A stretch of 64,000 nucleotides of DNA from Trifolium pratense (GCF_020283565.1 NC_060064.1:24696337-24760336), one strand, 5' to 3'; counted from the stretch's first letter, positions 1-12,861 are shown. Translations and numbers: made by a program. The notes: a model not told the origin generated them from the sequence alone.

Positions 1-1158
1 CTTACTGTTTGTTTTTTTGGTAAATACCCGAAATATTCCAACAAAGAATATGAATTTCATCTCTAAAAATTGAAAATTTTAATTAGATTCTTCAAATCTT
101 AAGTAAAAATTATATAACTTATGGGAATATTTTAGTCCACATATTTGACATTTTTAAGGATCTCAAATTAGTGTTTGCATTTCTTAGAGACTAAATTGAT
201 CACTCAATTTTATGTTATCTATGGTTTTAGTCTTTGTAGATTTTTTTTAGAAAAAAAAAAATTAGTTTGTGCTAACATTTGAGAGACCAAAAGTTGCTAA
301 AATTTTTTATAGGGACTAAAAACAAAAATTTTAGATATTTATAAGACAACAAACTTATTTAGCGTAAATCTTAATTTAACTTCTGAAGTATTTTTTTCTG
401 CATAAAAAAAAGCATTTTTTTTTTCTTTTCGGATGAGGCTCCTCTAAAGTGAGCAGCTTAAACTAGAAAATAAAGTATGTAATATCAATTTTCAGTTTAT
501 TCATTTTTAGAATAGGAGTCAAAATCTCGCTCTTTGATATATAGCCTATCAGGTATATGAAAATAATATATATTTTCTAACGTTTTATATGTAATCCATA
601 ATTTATGTGATGTTCTATATAAAAAATAAATAAAAATGATGTGATGTTGTTACATACTTTTACGATATGATAGAGAATAACCGTGACAAATATCATATGT
701 TTTATGGACTACTAATAAAATATTATGAATTACAGATATTTTTAAGTTTTAGTAACTACAAGATGTTAAAAATTTAAGGATATTTTTAAGTTAAAGCTAA
801 GATGTTGATTCGAACTTTTTCATGCATTGTTATAGATTTCTAATGAAAACTAATGCTAATTTCACTTTACTCATTGCAGCGTTAATTAATATTGATCGGC
901 TTGCAAGGCTTGTGCTTAATAAATTACTTGGATTGTGGTAATAAACAAGACAAAATAAAGAGGATGGCATAATTCTTTCTCAAAAAAGAAAAGAAAAGAG
1001 GATGACATAATTTCTCTAGTTGTAACTGAATCCCCACTAGGGGTCACTATATATAATGTATGCATTTCAATAGTAAATAATAAATCATCCACCACGTGCC
1101 ATTTTGATACACTGTCATTTCTCTTGATTCTTACTCTTAATTTGTTATTATAATCACT
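1..1158. other. AT-rich intergenic DNA, no gene seen
   Basis: I see no credible coding exon. The stretch is AT-rich. A phrase around 225-330 (fragments like 'ttttagtctttg' and 'agggactaaaaac') looks like a decayed foldback MITE of the type found intact elsewhere in the window. Confidence 0.5.
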
Positions 1159-1284
1159 CAGGGCTGGCTCAACATCATGTGAGGCCTAAAGCTAACTTTA
1201 AAAGGAGACCTAACGAAAAAAATAAATTTTGTTTAGTAAAAAAATGTAAGAAAGATTGTAAAAATTAGTGTATTTTTTTTTTTA

Positions 1285-1415
1285 TAAATAGACAAAATGA
1301 CAAAATTATTATAAACGCATACACACAAGTGGAGGATCTGGAGTACGAACTTCAATCATGATGTCCGCCCTAACAATTTTGATATTTTTTACCCGTTGAA
1401 CTAGGACTTGTGGAT
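1285..1415 (-). repeat. tRNA-derived SINE fragment (minus strand)
   Basis: On the minus strand a tRNA-like A box ('cctagttcaacggg', equivalent to TAGCTCAACCGGTAGA in the better copy at 61.8 kb) precedes a degenerate B box. Related copies lie near 4405-4505, 35705-35785 and 61740-61885. All show the same order: acaattt(t/c)gatattt, ttgaactaggattTgtg, and a run of acacacaagt. Confidence 0.5.
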
Positions 1416-2134
1416 ACAACATAAAAATTATATTTTATTAAAATATAAACTAAAAAAAATTTGCTAAACAAGTTAAAAATGTATCATGTCTATATGTATT
1501 GAAATTTAAAACTAAAATAGATTATTTATAGAAAATAATTAACATAATATTTGTTTTATCCATTTTAGTTTAATTTACTTGTTTCAGTTTCATAATATCT
1601 ATAATATTTAAAATCATCTAAATTTCGATTTCAATATTCGTGTTGTATGTTATTAAATTTAAATAAAATTTGGGGAAATATACTTTATAGAACAAATTTA
1701 GATGAAAAAAAATCCAATCAAAATTTATAGGTATTTTTGCATTTCCTATTTATATCATAGTATAGATAATAATTTTTGTTTGAAATAACTAATACTCTCT
1801 AAATAATTAAAACAATATTATTTTGTCCAACAAAAAAAAACATATGAAATATAAATAGCCACTTCTACTGGTAAAAGTAAAAAGTAAACAAGCACTTATG
1901 AATGAATATAAAGAAAAAGAAGAAAAAAAAACTTTATATACTATCTATAAATATAAATGTCGTTTGCAAAGTTAAATAAAAAGAGAAAAAAAATAAAATA
2001 ATTTATTGAAACTGCAACTTTGAGGAAATTGAACCTGTTCCCACACAATAAATGAGATGGTGGGCTACTACCAGCTAGGCTACAACAATTTCTTGTTTCT
2101 AACAAGAGGCCTAGCATATATATATATATATATA

Positions 2135-2317
2135 GAGGAGTGCTAGCAACACACTCTTTAACAAACACACTCCAACACACTCTCTTTTATTGGTTGAAAT
2201 TCACATGGGTCCCATAAAAAAATGTGGACCCATATAACTTTTATGGGATCCATGTGAATTTCAACCAATAAAAGAGAGTGTGTTGGAGTGTGTTTGTTAA
2301 AGAGTGTGTTGCTAGCA
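2135..2317. mobile_element. Foldback MITE inserted in a TA run
   Basis: An almost perfect long hairpin: the arm that begins GAGGAGTGCTAGCAAC (2135) is repeated inverted and ends at 2317 with GTTGCTAGCA. Arms are about 75 bp with a short spacer containing 'aaaaaaatgtggacccatata'-like sequence. It sits in a (TA)n tract, consistent with a TA target. A diverged relative occupies intron 3 of the methyltransferase gene (26121-26290). Confidence 0.8.
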
Positions 2318-2657
2318 TTATTCATATATATATACTAAGAATATGTTTTTGGGCCTAGATACCTTAAAAAAAATTATTATTTTTGGGCCTAAAGCTAGGG
2401 CTTTGGCCGCTTTACCTTCGGGCCAGCCCTGATTATACTTTACATCATTTTATAACTTGAGTGTATCTATGTGCACGAGGTTAATTACATTGAGAGTAAT
2501 ATTCTATTGATTTATAGTCAAAATATTACCATTAAAATACAAAATATTTTACGAAAATGTATATAAAATAGTGGCTTCTAATTATATTTTATGTTTAATT
2601 ATAGGTTATTGCATAGTTTTATTGCGTTAATATGAGTTTATTTTATGGTTAAATTGT

Positions 2658-2846
2658 CACTACATTAGAAAAAGGTTATTATAACACTTTTTTTTTTAAC
2701 TTTAATAGTACTTTTAAGGGCTATTGAAGCTGACGCTATCATAGGTCACCTACCTACTATAGCACTTTTTAAAACGCTATCGTATGTCCTATCTTTAATA
2801 GCATTTGTATAATAAAGTGTTATTGTAGGCTAAAATTGTAGTAGTG
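2658..2846. mobile_element. Small CACTA-type MITE
   Basis: It starts CACTACATTAGAAAAA and ends AAATTGTAGTAGTG, an inverted CACTA/TAGTG pair. Repeated subterminal 'tatagcactttt' and 'aatagcattt' motifs are typical of CACTA MITEs. It is 189 bp long and non-coding. No clear 3-bp target duplication was seen. Confidence 0.6.
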
Positions 2847-2943
2847 TACAGATAATTGTGTATTGAGAAAATATAAATAAAGTGTTATGAATAATATAGT
2901 GGATGTCCATTACTAGTCTTGGCCCATATTCATTGGCCCATAT

Positions 2944-3065
2944 ATTTAGGGGTGGACATGGTTCGGTTTTGGAAGAAAACCGAACCGAACTGAACCAAAC
3001 TGTTTTCAAAATTCATAGTAATCAAACTGAAGTGAACTGTTTGTTTTTCGAACCAAACTTATGCA
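2944..3065. repeat. Fragment of a GGGGTG...CGGTTCGG repeat
   Basis: 'aggggtggacatggttcggtttt' and the following ccgaaccgaact sequence match the end of the hAT-like family found complete at 13506-13677 and 17395-18071. The opposite end is missing, so this is a truncated copy. Confidence 0.45.
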
Positions 3066-3099
3066 CTTATGCACTTATGTTAGCCACATGACAATTTAG

Positions 3100-4150
3100 A
3101 CCGAAATTTAACAAAAAAGACTAATTGCTTATAAAAAAAAAAAAACTAAAAAGACTAATTTAGTGAATAATGGTAACATCAGTTTAAAATATTTTAAACT
3201 TAAAATAAAATAAAAAGTAAGGTGAAATATGCTATTAAAACTATTATTGTTTACCATCCAAAAGCTGAAACTATTAAACTTTATTGGACGAATAATTAAG
3301 GTCAGCATGTTAAGATCCTCCTCCAAAGTCCAAAATTGGAGAATCAATAAAATATTTTATTAGAAAAGTTAATTATAGTTTAATTGAACAATTGAAAAAA
3401 AGAATAAAAAAATATTGGAAAGAAAAGTAAAATTGAAAATGTGGGTCAGATACTGTGGCAATCTACCAAGTTGATCTCAGCCTATAGGCTATAGCTTTAT
3501 TTTAAAGAATTTTCTTGAATATGTCAGGATCAGTTATGAACTTCGTTGACTATTTGGAATATTCCAGAAGAAAAATTTGACATAATTATTTTTGAGAAGA
3601 ACAAATTTTACTTTTCATTTTTTTTTTTTGACTAATCTTTTCATTTGTTATTTAACAGAGTTGGTGTGTTGTTGGTAAATCAAAATGCTCTCTGACGGAA
3701 ACGCGTTTGCAGTTGAATTTTTGAGCTTTTATATGAGTTTTTTTCTTTTCTTCTATCAGGTACAAATTTGTACTACTACATAAACTAAGTGCTTATTTTG
3801 ACTCCAACAATTCTTTAGGATACAACTCACATAAACCATTTTATATTAATAAAAAAGACATAATATAAAATCTATACTTATATATAAATTATATATAAAG
3901 AGGATACAAAAAATTTTGGTGTAGATTTTTCATAATACCAACAATATCTTTTTTTTTTAACAACAAAAATCTTTTATTAACAAATTCACCATAATATAAG
4001 ACATGTCTTTTTTTTAAAAAAAAAATTGTACATAAATTTACATAATACACACAGACAGGCGCCCCACACCCTGTCTGACCGCTAGTTATAAATAACGAGA
4101 AGAGTATAATAATAATTTTAGAAATTATTTCTATTCATTATTGATGTTAA
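3100..4150. other. Intergenic, no gene recognised
   Basis: AT-rich DNA with poly-A/poly-T runs. I see no supported exon, RNA gene or complete element. Confidence 0.5.
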
Positions 4151-4156
4151 TTTTTT

Positions 4157-4275
4157 TTTAAGTAGCTTAGTGGCTAGAAATTTCACCCTTAAGGTGAATA
4201 AGTGGGATGGCCGGGGTTCAAACATCGACCCCTTGTATATACAACGCACTGTCTCTATCAACTGCACTAAGCTCA
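4157..4275 (+). repeat. tRNA-derived SINE
   Basis: 'tagcttagtggctagaa' resembles a Pol III A box and 'ggccggggttcaaac' a B box about 50 bp downstream, as in tRNA-derived SINEs. Truncated relatives are at 11690-11765 and 45035-45090, which share 'ttagtggctaGaaa' and 'aaggtgaataag'. Confidence 0.55.
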
Positions 4276-4404
4276 CGGGACATTATTGGTATTAATATTT
4301 TTTTTGTATAAATTGACTATGATCTTTGCAAGTTTCACTTAGACATTTTTTTTATTTAATTATAGGACTACAATGAATACTAAAATTCTCTCAATAATTC
4401 ATTT

Positions 4405-4505
4405 TTAAATAGATAAAATGACAAAAGCATTATAAACTCACACATAAGTGCGAGGTTTGAACCCCAATCATAATGTCCGGACTAACAATTTCAACATTTT
4501 TCAAG
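4405..4505 (-). repeat. tRNA-derived SINE fragment (minus strand)
   Basis: It shares 'aaatgacaaaagcattataaactcacacataag' wording, a B-box-like 'gaggtttgaacccc' and 'actaacaatttcaacattttt' with the copies at 1285 and 61740. Both ends are truncated. Confidence 0.45.
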
Positions 4506-4519
4506 GTAAACTATAATTT

Positions 4520-5763
4520 TTTATGACTAGATTGGTGATACAAAACATTTGATTGAGCTAAAAAAGATTATTATCATCTCGTTCAAGTACTTTGGGTTAG
4601 AGTATTAAATATTTTTTAGTCAAAAAAGTACTTTGGGTTAGAGTATTAAATATTGTGATAAATATACATATAAGTAAAAAGTATACTAACAATTTTAGTA
4701 ATGCACATATATATACTACACATTAAATGTAAAACAACATTAAAAGAATCCTTTAACTTATTAAGAAAAGCAAATGGATGATCACGAGTGTTGTCGTAAA
4801 TGTAATTAAGTTAAACGTAAACGCGTTGGAATGGATTCATGTTTTTTATGTTATGTCGGTGAGCATGCAGCACATATCCCATTGTCATTTGGGGTCCAAC
4901 ACATATGATTCTTAACCATTCACAATAATGGAATCACAATTGGAACCAACTGTTTTCTTAGTACCATACACAATTCCATAATTGTAACCAATTGTTTTAT
5001 TTTTTTCAATAGGAAACAAATTGTTTATTTTATCGTGTAATGTGTCTCATCATATTTATGTGGGGATAACCAATATAAGGTTGAGGATATATGTTGAAGT
5101 GTTGATCTAAAACCTAAGATAATTATGATTGAATCTCACACATATGGAAGAAAGTATAGAAGCTTCATTAAACTTTACCTCCTCAATTTTGTATTGATCA
5201 AAAGATTTATAGGCCAAAACACTTAACACGTGTGGGTTAGTCTTGGTGTGGTCTATATATCTACTATTAAGATTTTGTTTAATTTAAATAGTATAACCTA
5301 CTTGCGTAATACTAGTTGTGCTTTAATTTGATGTTGTGGAATATAAGAGATGTAAAACTTTATGGTTGAAATCTTGGATATTAAAACCTAAGACAATTGA
5401 TTTATATCATTCATGCACCTATCCATTTTTTAAGGTTTTAATCATTTTTGTACTTGAGGACTTTAATTTCATGCATGTGTAGGACCAAATGAGGAAAAGG
5501 GTTCTTCTTTGCAATTCTCAAAATGGATTTTGCTAATTCAATGGTTTTTTTTTAGAATTTTTACTTTTACAATTTGTTACGTGTTTGAATATTCTTTATA
5601 CTCTATTAATAAATTTGGATTATAAAAAAGTAGAAGCAAAGTATGAGGACAAATGTAGAACTTATATCAGTAAATTAGGATGTAAATGACAATAAAACCT
5701 TATATATTCACAAATTATATATAAAGTAATAAATTTTATAAATAATATTAATTATTAATTAAT
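4520..5763. other. Intergenic, no gene recognised
   Basis: AT-rich sequence without a supported exon. A local duplication of about 35 bp ('agtactttgggttagagtattaaatatt') occurs at about 4585-4660. Confidence 0.5.
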
Positions 5764-5771
5764 ATATACCC

Positions 5772-6305
5772 AGGGACGGACCTAGAGGGGGGCAAGTAGT
5801 GGCCAAGGCCCCCCCTCCCCCTCATCTACATACATACACATAATATATCATATTATATCATATACCATTAGTATATTATAATTTGTAAATATATCTATTA
5901 TTTATCATTTGCATTATATAAATAAGAATTTAATTGATATGTATTTACGGTGTAAAAATATTTATATTGTTGAATTATTAAAAACACATCCTTTTAATAA
6001 GCAAAAAATTAGTTGTTTCAAATGGTAAGAGTTTTGGGTCTCCTAAGTAAGTGGTCAAAAGTTTCATATTTAACTCTTGCGTATGAACAAAATTCGATTG
6101 AGGGGAAGAACTTATTTTTTGTGCCCCACATATTTCCCGGAGGCGATTAGTCATCGGTCACCATTAAACAAGAAATTCGTAAATATAATACGATAACATT
6201 AAAAAAAATTACATGGACAAATGTAATAGAAAAATCTACATTCATTTTTGTTATTATTTTATTATTTTTCGGCCCCCGGTGTGATAAGCTTCTGGATCCG
6301 TCCCT
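5772..6305. mobile_element. hAT-like element with AGGGACGG termini and 8-bp TSD
   Basis: The inverted termini are AGGGACGGACCTAGA on the left and TCTGGATCCGTCCCT on the right. The flanks are ATATACCC (5764-5771) and ATATACCT (6306-6313), an 8-bp target-site duplication with one mismatch, as expected for hAT. The 534-bp interior is non-coding. Confidence 0.75.
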
Positions 6306-6313
6306 ATATACCT

Positions 6314-7718
6314 ACACAGCTAAAAAAATGAATTGAAAGTCAAAATTATACAAGAAATCAGGACACCACATCTTCATCTTAAATTTGAAGACATTCATGT
6401 ACATGAGTTGCTTCAAATATTTAGAACTTAACTCAATTATAGTTGATGTAACACAAACCCACTCATATTTTGAACTCAATTTAAAATATATATCAATTTA
6501 ATTATTAAGACATGACTTAAATAATAGTATATACTATATATGTCAATATTATAGAGTCACAAGTTCATACCTAAGGATGAAAAAGAAATCCTAATTAATA
6601 TATATGATAGCTAGCTCTCTCACATGACATGCACATATTATATCAATGTAATATTAACAATCATTTAGGATATGAACGTTTGCATTGCATGCCAAAATGA
6701 TCAGCAAATTCTTATAAATCTATGGTCCCTAGATTATACATATAACAAATTCTTTTCCATTTTCTTTTGTACGTTTATAATATATATATAAAAGTGAAAA
6801 TAACAACACTTTGTGTAACTTTGTGTAGTGAGTCATTTAAGTAAATGCTCCATTAACCTTAAAATTGTGCATCTCTATATATGGATAGTGTTGGGATAGA
6901 CATTATGATTAGCATTATCTTGTGGACAAAAATTTGTGGATTATTTTGCCCGATTATGGTTGTTGGTTTGGCACTGCAAATTGTGCTCTTTTATATATTT
7001 TTGATCTCTCTCTATCATACCTACTACTAGCTATAAACCTATGAAATCATTTAAGCACAATAGGGAAAATGATTTATTGTAGTAAGTGTGTTTACACAGT
7101 TATTGAATCAGCCGTCCAATAAAAAAAAAATTGAAATCATAAATATAGTTAAATTTATTATTTTAGAATTTGAATCGATCGATCTCTTTTTAAAGACTTA
7201 AATACAAATAGTGTGGAATTGCGTGCCAAATACACTGCAATCAATCATGATCTCAATATTATCAATATTGGGACATATTTCAAAAATACAAGCTAAGTGT
7301 AAAAAAAAATAGATATAAAAAAAAGTAAAGCTGGCTATCTTCTATATTTTTTTATTGCATATTGGCTAAACAAACCTTTTTTGATTTGTAAAAAACAATA
7401 AATCACAGCGTTTTGTAACTACATACAATACATCTATTGCAAAGTCGTTAGATCAACGAAATAGAAATTTCAAACTCGAATCTAACTTAAAAATCAACAG
7501 TGTTGTAAGATTGTAGCAACCGCAGATGATTCAAAATCCATAACAAAATGTCTAAACTACTATATAATTGATCATAAAGTTATCTCCAAGTAATAAATTG
7601 AGAGTTCATAGAACAAACCTCAAAAACCTAAGTCTTGCTTGATGAGAAGAAGAGAAACAATACAAAAGTTAGCTATTGCTTATGTTTTCGGTTTCTCTGA
7701 CTCTTTATAAACTTTTGT
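6314..7718. other. Intergenic, downstream of the GT-3 gene
   Basis: No exon or RNA gene is supported. The region is AT-rich with scattered TA runs. Confidence 0.5.
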
Positions 7719-7793
7719 AGTCTACCTCGGTACATCTTGTGCTGGGGAGGATGATTATGTTAATATATCTGATTTTGGCTTGTTCAAAAAAAA
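7719..7793 (+). repeat. LINE/retroelement 3' tail
   Basis: 'gtagtctacctcggtac...ttgttcaaaaaaaa' is repeated almost word for word at 13105-13185 and ends in an A run. This suggests the 3' end of a retroposed element. It ends 17 bp from the GT-3 stop codon and runs antisense to that gene, so it probably lies inside the GT-3 3' UTR. Confidence 0.5.
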
Positions 7794-7809
7794 CTAACCA
7801 AAGAAACAT

Positions 7810-9425
7810 CTACATGTCTTCTCTTGTGAGCTTATCAAGAAGAATAGTGATTAATGCATCTCTTTTTTCAGCCCTAGCTTCTTCTCTAACCCTTCTTTGT
7901 TCTTCCCTTTCTCTCCATCTTTGTTCCATCATTATCCTCTCATTCTCCAATGCTTCCATTGTTTGCCTCCATTCCATTTCCTTCAACCTTCTCTCATTCT
8001 CTCTTGCCTCAAATGCTTCCATCCATTGAGCTTCCATTTGCATTTGTTGCTTCATAAACTCCTCAAGAATCTCCTTCAAATTATTGCTAGTACTACCACT
8101 ATCATTTCCTCCACCAATTACCATTTTACCCTTTTTCTTCTTTTTCTTAATGTTTCCTTTGTGGTCTCCCTCACTCTCTTCATTTCCCAACTCTTCCTCA
8201 TCCTCAGAAGACACATGCATCCCTTTCTTCTTTGACCCTCCTTCTGCTTCAGCCCAAAGCATTCTTTGCATCCTTGCACTAAATATAGCTTGAAGCTCAT
8301 TGTAATATGGAAATTGTTGTCTCATAGCTTCTAGCTCCATTGTTTCACATCCCTTTATATCTCAAAAACAATACTCTTACCATATATATAACAAACAACC
8401 ATGAAAAGCTAACAATATAAAAATGACAAAATATACTTAGATATATATCATGTATTTTTTAATAAAGTGTGATATATATAATATTCATATATAAAACAAA
8501 GCTTGTACTTTTAATTTTTGATGAATCATGAGAGAGAAAATTTTACCCCTTAACAAATAGAAAAGGCAAAAAAAGCATATGTATATATGTGTATGTGATT
8601 ACCAAATTAAAACATGGTTTGCTTAATTATAATAATTTATTTAGGTTTTTTATAAGAAAATTGATTGAAACAAGAGTATAAGTGGAGCTCTATTTTTGTT
8701 TAGGTTGTTGATATATTATATGAAAGATTTAATTGGTATGTATGCACATAAAATTATTTATCTTTGATAGATATATTTTTTTATCTTTGATAGATAGTGT
8801 AAAACATTTCACACCGAAAGCGCGTCAAAATAAAAACGTTTTTTTTCATACGAATAACCTTGTGCGTTAAGAATCAAATATATATGGATAGATCTCAGTT
8901 AGGATCCGAACTTTTTTTTTAATAGGTAAAAATAGAATATATTAACACCAACAGAGTCGTCTCCTTAGTCAAGATTCGAACATTAACCCACGATATTATG
9001 GGAAATTAGTCTATTCTTTGAAATTAATTATTAATATGAACATATGAGTATAGTAAAGAATTTATAAATAGAAGTACCTTATAGCGAGTAACAAGGTTTT
9101 TCCATTTGCACTTACACTGTTCAGCACTTCTATGATAACCCTTTTCCTTCATTTTGTTAGAGATAACTTCCCAAAGTTGCTTATTCCTCTTTGTCTCCAT
9201 GAAAGTTTGATCAAGATCAGAACGGATCATAAGAAACTCTTTTGTTTCTTGGATGCTCCATTGAGGAAATCTATCTGTGACATCAACGTTAACACTACTA
9301 GTACCTATGATGTTATGAGCATGTTGTTGATGTTGTTGTTGTTGTTGTTGTTGTCTTTGTTGTTGTTGATGATGTTGTTGTTGTTGTTGATGTTGTTGAT
9401 GATGATGGAGATGATGACCCTCCAT
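7810..9425 (-). CDS. GT-3-type trihelix DNA-binding transcription factor
   Basis: A nuclear GT factor predicted to bind GT-type promoter elements. Two exons: 9425-9078 (116 codons) and 8352-7810 (180 codons plus stop), joined in phase 0 across a 725-bp GT-AG intron; product 296 aa. Residues 1-36 are almost pure His/Gln. The trihelix domain spans about 52-130, with the expected tryptophans W56, W85 and W108 and the motifs 'DQTFMETKRNK' and 'EQCKCKWKNLVTRYK'. After the splice come 'GCETMELEAMRQQFP' and 'ARMQRMLWAEAEGG', then an acidic patch (about 165-180), a lysine cluster at 185-192 that could serve as a nuclear signal, and a long charged coiled coil (about 212-285) ending in KRDALITILLDKLTRED. 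Arabidopsis GT-3a and GT-3b have the same order and similar length (about 290-320 aa). I cannot say which paralogue this is. The start is the only ATG ahead of the domain in frame. Confidence 0.93.
9322..9420 (-). repeat. CAA/CAC trinucleotide repeat coding the GT-3 Gln/His tract
   Basis: Interrupted (TTG)n on the plus strand encodes a Q/H-rich head of about 35 residues in the trihelix protein. Interruptions by His and one Arg codon suggest an older, partly stabilised microsatellite. Confidence 0.85.
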
Positions 9426-9539
9426 TCAAATTGAATAAAAAAACAAAAGCAAAAGATAAGTTCTAGTGTGATTCAATATATAATATATGTTGCAAAGTCG
9501 TGTAAGATGAGAAGAAGATGGTATGAATGATATGTTGAA

Positions 9540-9650
9540 AAAGTTATGTTTTTGGCTATGGAGGGAGAGATAGAAAGAGAGAGAGAGAGAGGGTGAAAAG
9601 ATGAGAGAGAAAAAGATAGGAAGAATATATATGTAGGTGAAGGGTATAGT
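9540..9650 (-). promoter_or_regulatory. Likely GT-3 core promoter and CT-rich leader
   Basis: Reading toward the gene on the minus strand there is a TATA-like 'acatatatattc' (about 9625-9636), then a pyrimidine-rich leader whose (CT)n run is the (GA)n at 9576-9592, about 150 bp before the ATG. This arrangement is common in plant promoters. The transcription start is inferred. Confidence 0.45.
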
Positions 9651-9699
9651 GTGAACATAAGGTGTGAATAGCTTAGCATACAAGAGAAAGGAAAACAAA

Positions 9700-11680
9700 T
9701 TGATAGTGAGATTTTTCTTTTGCTTACATAGGAGAAATTAAATTATTTGCAGAATTTTCTAATATTTATCATTCTTTTTCTTTTTTATAATATTCATGCA
9801 ACTTTCATTCTTTTTTTTTATTATTCACTTGCTTTTTAACGGTTTCCTTTAATGTTCTTAAAAAAACCAATCTCCTTTTATAGGATAATTAGTTATTTTT
9901 TATTTTAAAAGTTCAATATAATATTATTTTTTATTAATTGAAAGATAAATAATAAGTGAAATAAAATGATAAATAGTAGGTACTATAGAGAAAATTCAAA
10001 AATAAATATATATAAAAAAAATATACTACTTAAAATAATAACATTATTGACTTCTTAGTATGGGTAAATAATCTTAAAACAAAATTAAATTATTTTTTGA
10101 AGTTTCTAATATTTATCATTCTTTTTTTTTTTCATAATGTTTATCATTCTTTTTGTACACATTCATTCACTTGCTTTTTAACGGGTTCTTTAACATTCTT
10201 TAAAAAAAAACCTAGTTTCCCTTTATAGAATAATAATTAGTTATTATTTACGTTACGCCATTCAATCTTAAACATAACTAACAATTTACTTTTTAGATTC
10301 ATCGATGAACTAATGTATTTAATCTATAATATAGATCAGATACGACGATTGTTCAATGAATTTATTTTTTTGATACATATTGTTCAATGAATTTAAAACG
10401 TGAATTGTTATTTAAAAATGAGAAACGATGGAGTTTTTTTTATTTTAAAAATTTAATATAATATTTTTATTTATTTTTAGGTAAACTATCATTATTGTGA
10501 GAATAAAATGATAAATAGTGAGTATTATAGAGAAAAGACAAAATTAATTATATATAAATAATTCTACTATACAAATAATCAAATTATTGATTTCTTAATA
10601 TGGTAAATAATCTTTAAAAAAAATAAAAATGAATTTTCTTTTGTTACCGTTCACCTCACCATTTCGATTTTGATCTATGTTTATCCCATATTTGTTTAGA
10701 TCTATTATTTTCTAGATCTTTTATTCGCCACCATCACGCCGGTGGGATATGTTGGGAAGTGGTTTTGGCTTGTGGGTTGCTTTAGGTTGGGCTGTTGTTT
10801 GTTTAATTCCGGACTCATGATCGTCATTATGTTTTAAATTCAGTTCAGTGCTTCAAGATTGAATATGGATTGCTTAACTAGAAATAGTTGCGAATTTGCT
10901 GCATGTTTTGGCAGTATAAATTGTTGGTGCATGTGGAGTCGTTACTGTGTTGGCGGTGAGGTCCATTCTCCGCTTTAAAAGATTTTTATTTGATATGTCT
11001 ATCTATTTACACACATTTCTTTTTGCAATTCAATTTTGTGCCTTTACGCGGGTTCGCTGAATTGTGCACATGTTGTGGTGAGATTTGCATTGAGTGCTTT
11101 GAAGGTGATGTATACCATGTAGGGATGTTTCATATACCTTTATTTTTTATTTTTTTGATATTGAGTTTTTTTTATGTCCTCCAATTTTTGTAAATTTCCT
11201 TTTTATTTTAATCTATGCAAATCCTTCTGGTTTACTTTAAAAAAGAAAAAAAGCTAGTGTATGTTTCACCCAATTTAGCATATAAAATAAACAAAATTTA
11301 AAAGGTTTCAAGCAAACTAGGTTCCTTTTAGATAATCTTAATGATTAATTTGGCTAGTACAAAATAATTAATTTAAATTTTGTAATTTCAAAGATTGTTA
11401 TAATAATGTTTCGAAGATATCTGTTATTTCATCTAGAAACAAAAAAAAAAAAAAAAAAAAACATCATTTTACAATAAATAAATTGGTGTTATGAATTTTT
11501 TTGTAATCTGAGTTGCGGTCCTCTCCATCTTATATTTTATTAGAAATATAAATGCAAAAGTGTGACCTGTCGTGAGATTTTATTTTTTATAAGCTTGTCA
11601 TCATGAGCTTAATTAATAGTGTATGACTTGCCATTGTGAGCTTAATTAACTCTATTGACAAAAACATCACATTTTCTTTT
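9700..11680. other. Intergenic, no gene recognised
   Basis: AT-rich. A local segmental repeat is visible: the 'ttatcattcttttt...cacttgctttttaacg' wording at about 9765-9845 recurs at about 10108-10185. The slightly GC-richer part at 10720-11000 has no open exon I recognise. A poly-A run lies at about 11443-11461. Confidence 0.45.
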
Positions 11681-11689
11681 TTGATCAAG

Positions 11690-11765
11690 TAATTTAGTGG
11701 CTAGAAAATTCACTTTAAGGTGAATAAGAGTGATCGATGTTCGATGACTCTGTCAATTGAATTAA
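11690..11765 (+). repeat. Truncated SINE
   Basis: 'aatttagtggctagaaaattcactttaaggtgaataag' matches the head of the SINE at 4157. The B-box part is degenerate ('gatgttcgatgac'). Confidence 0.4.
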
Positions 11766-12861
11766 TTAACATCATATGAATAAAATAATTTTATATATAG
11801 AAATTTGAGTTCAAACACATCATTTATTTTCTTACCAAAAAAAAAAACACATCATTTATTTTAATACATAACCTTCTTTGTAACAAAATAAATTATTAGA
11901 TTAATTGACAAGAAAAATAGTCTATGGCTTAGGACATGCTACGCAATGACATAATTGCTCTTTCTTTTTAAGAAAAGAACAAATCTATCGTTAAGTAATG
12001 TTTAAAAAAATGTTTTTTGAAAAACTAGCGAGACCCATAGTCTCATCTTTCTACGCGGAAACTCTCTCGCTCTCTCACTTCAAATTATTTATTTATTGCG
12101 TTCCCATTGCGTCAATTTCCCGTCATGCTGATGTCAAAAGTCTAATCCCGCAATTGCTATTTTATTTATTATTATACATTTATACCTGTATGCAACCAAT
12201 CCGAACCAGAATGCCCAACCTTCCTTTCTTTTCTTTCTATAGTCTAGTCACTAAATTCACGCATTTTTTTGGTAGAGTAAATTCACTAATTTAAATATGA
12301 AGAAATATAGAATTTGGGGTTCGAATCCCAATCATTTTTTTCTATTTTATTTTATCAATTTGAAATTTTTAGTTTTTACTACCAGTATTTGGTCTACTGC
12401 ACCATCTAATCTGGTTCGACGATCAGTTCTGACATCAAATGGTTTCAACCCACTTTCGATCGCCATTGCAGAGGATCGAATCATAATCATCCCTACCAAA
12501 TCCAGCGGCAATCACCATTGAACCAACAAATGATTGATAATTTTTACTCTCTCCACTCCTATATATAAGAAAAAATTTAGTTTTTAAATTCATAGTAAAT
12601 AGGAGCGGAGTACTATTTTTAAATTGCAAAGAGTTAAGGTAACTGGTTAAGGTAACTAAAAATAATAATATTATCTTGAAATTTGTGAAGTCAACATCTT
12701 AAAAGTTTAAATTTTTGTTTTTTCAATGCGATTTTTTTCTTTTATTTCCCTTTTTAGGGACACTAGTTAGCATGACCCATAAATAAAAGATGTAAATAAT
12801 TGAAAACAAATCATATATTCTTCATTATGAAGAGTCACAAAATAAAAAAGAAATTTAATTT

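Larger units (their letters stand above)
1159..2431. mobile_element. hAT-like non-autonomous element with CAGGGCTGGC termini
   Basis: The left end reads CAGGGCTGGCTC and the right end is the inverse, GGGCCAGCCCTG, so the terminal inverted repeats are about 12 bp. Subterminal GGCCTAAAGC/GGCCTAAAGCTAGGG motifs also face each other. The 1.27-kb interior has no transposase ORF. It contains a SINE-like piece (about 1285-1415) and a younger MITE (2135-2317). The flanks are AT-rich and I could not find an exact 8-bp target-site duplication, so the superfamily is inferred from the termini only. Confidence 0.6.

Noticed and set aside
7897..8293. Plus-strand frames opposite GT-3 exon 2
   Set aside because: They are complements of the coiled-coil coding sequence. 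The minus strand has the conserved trihelix protein.
11998..12521. 98-codon and 74-codon consecutive frames
   Set aside because: No recognisable domain, ordinary AT-rich composition and no splice context. The second includes a SINE-like 'ggggttcgaatccca'.
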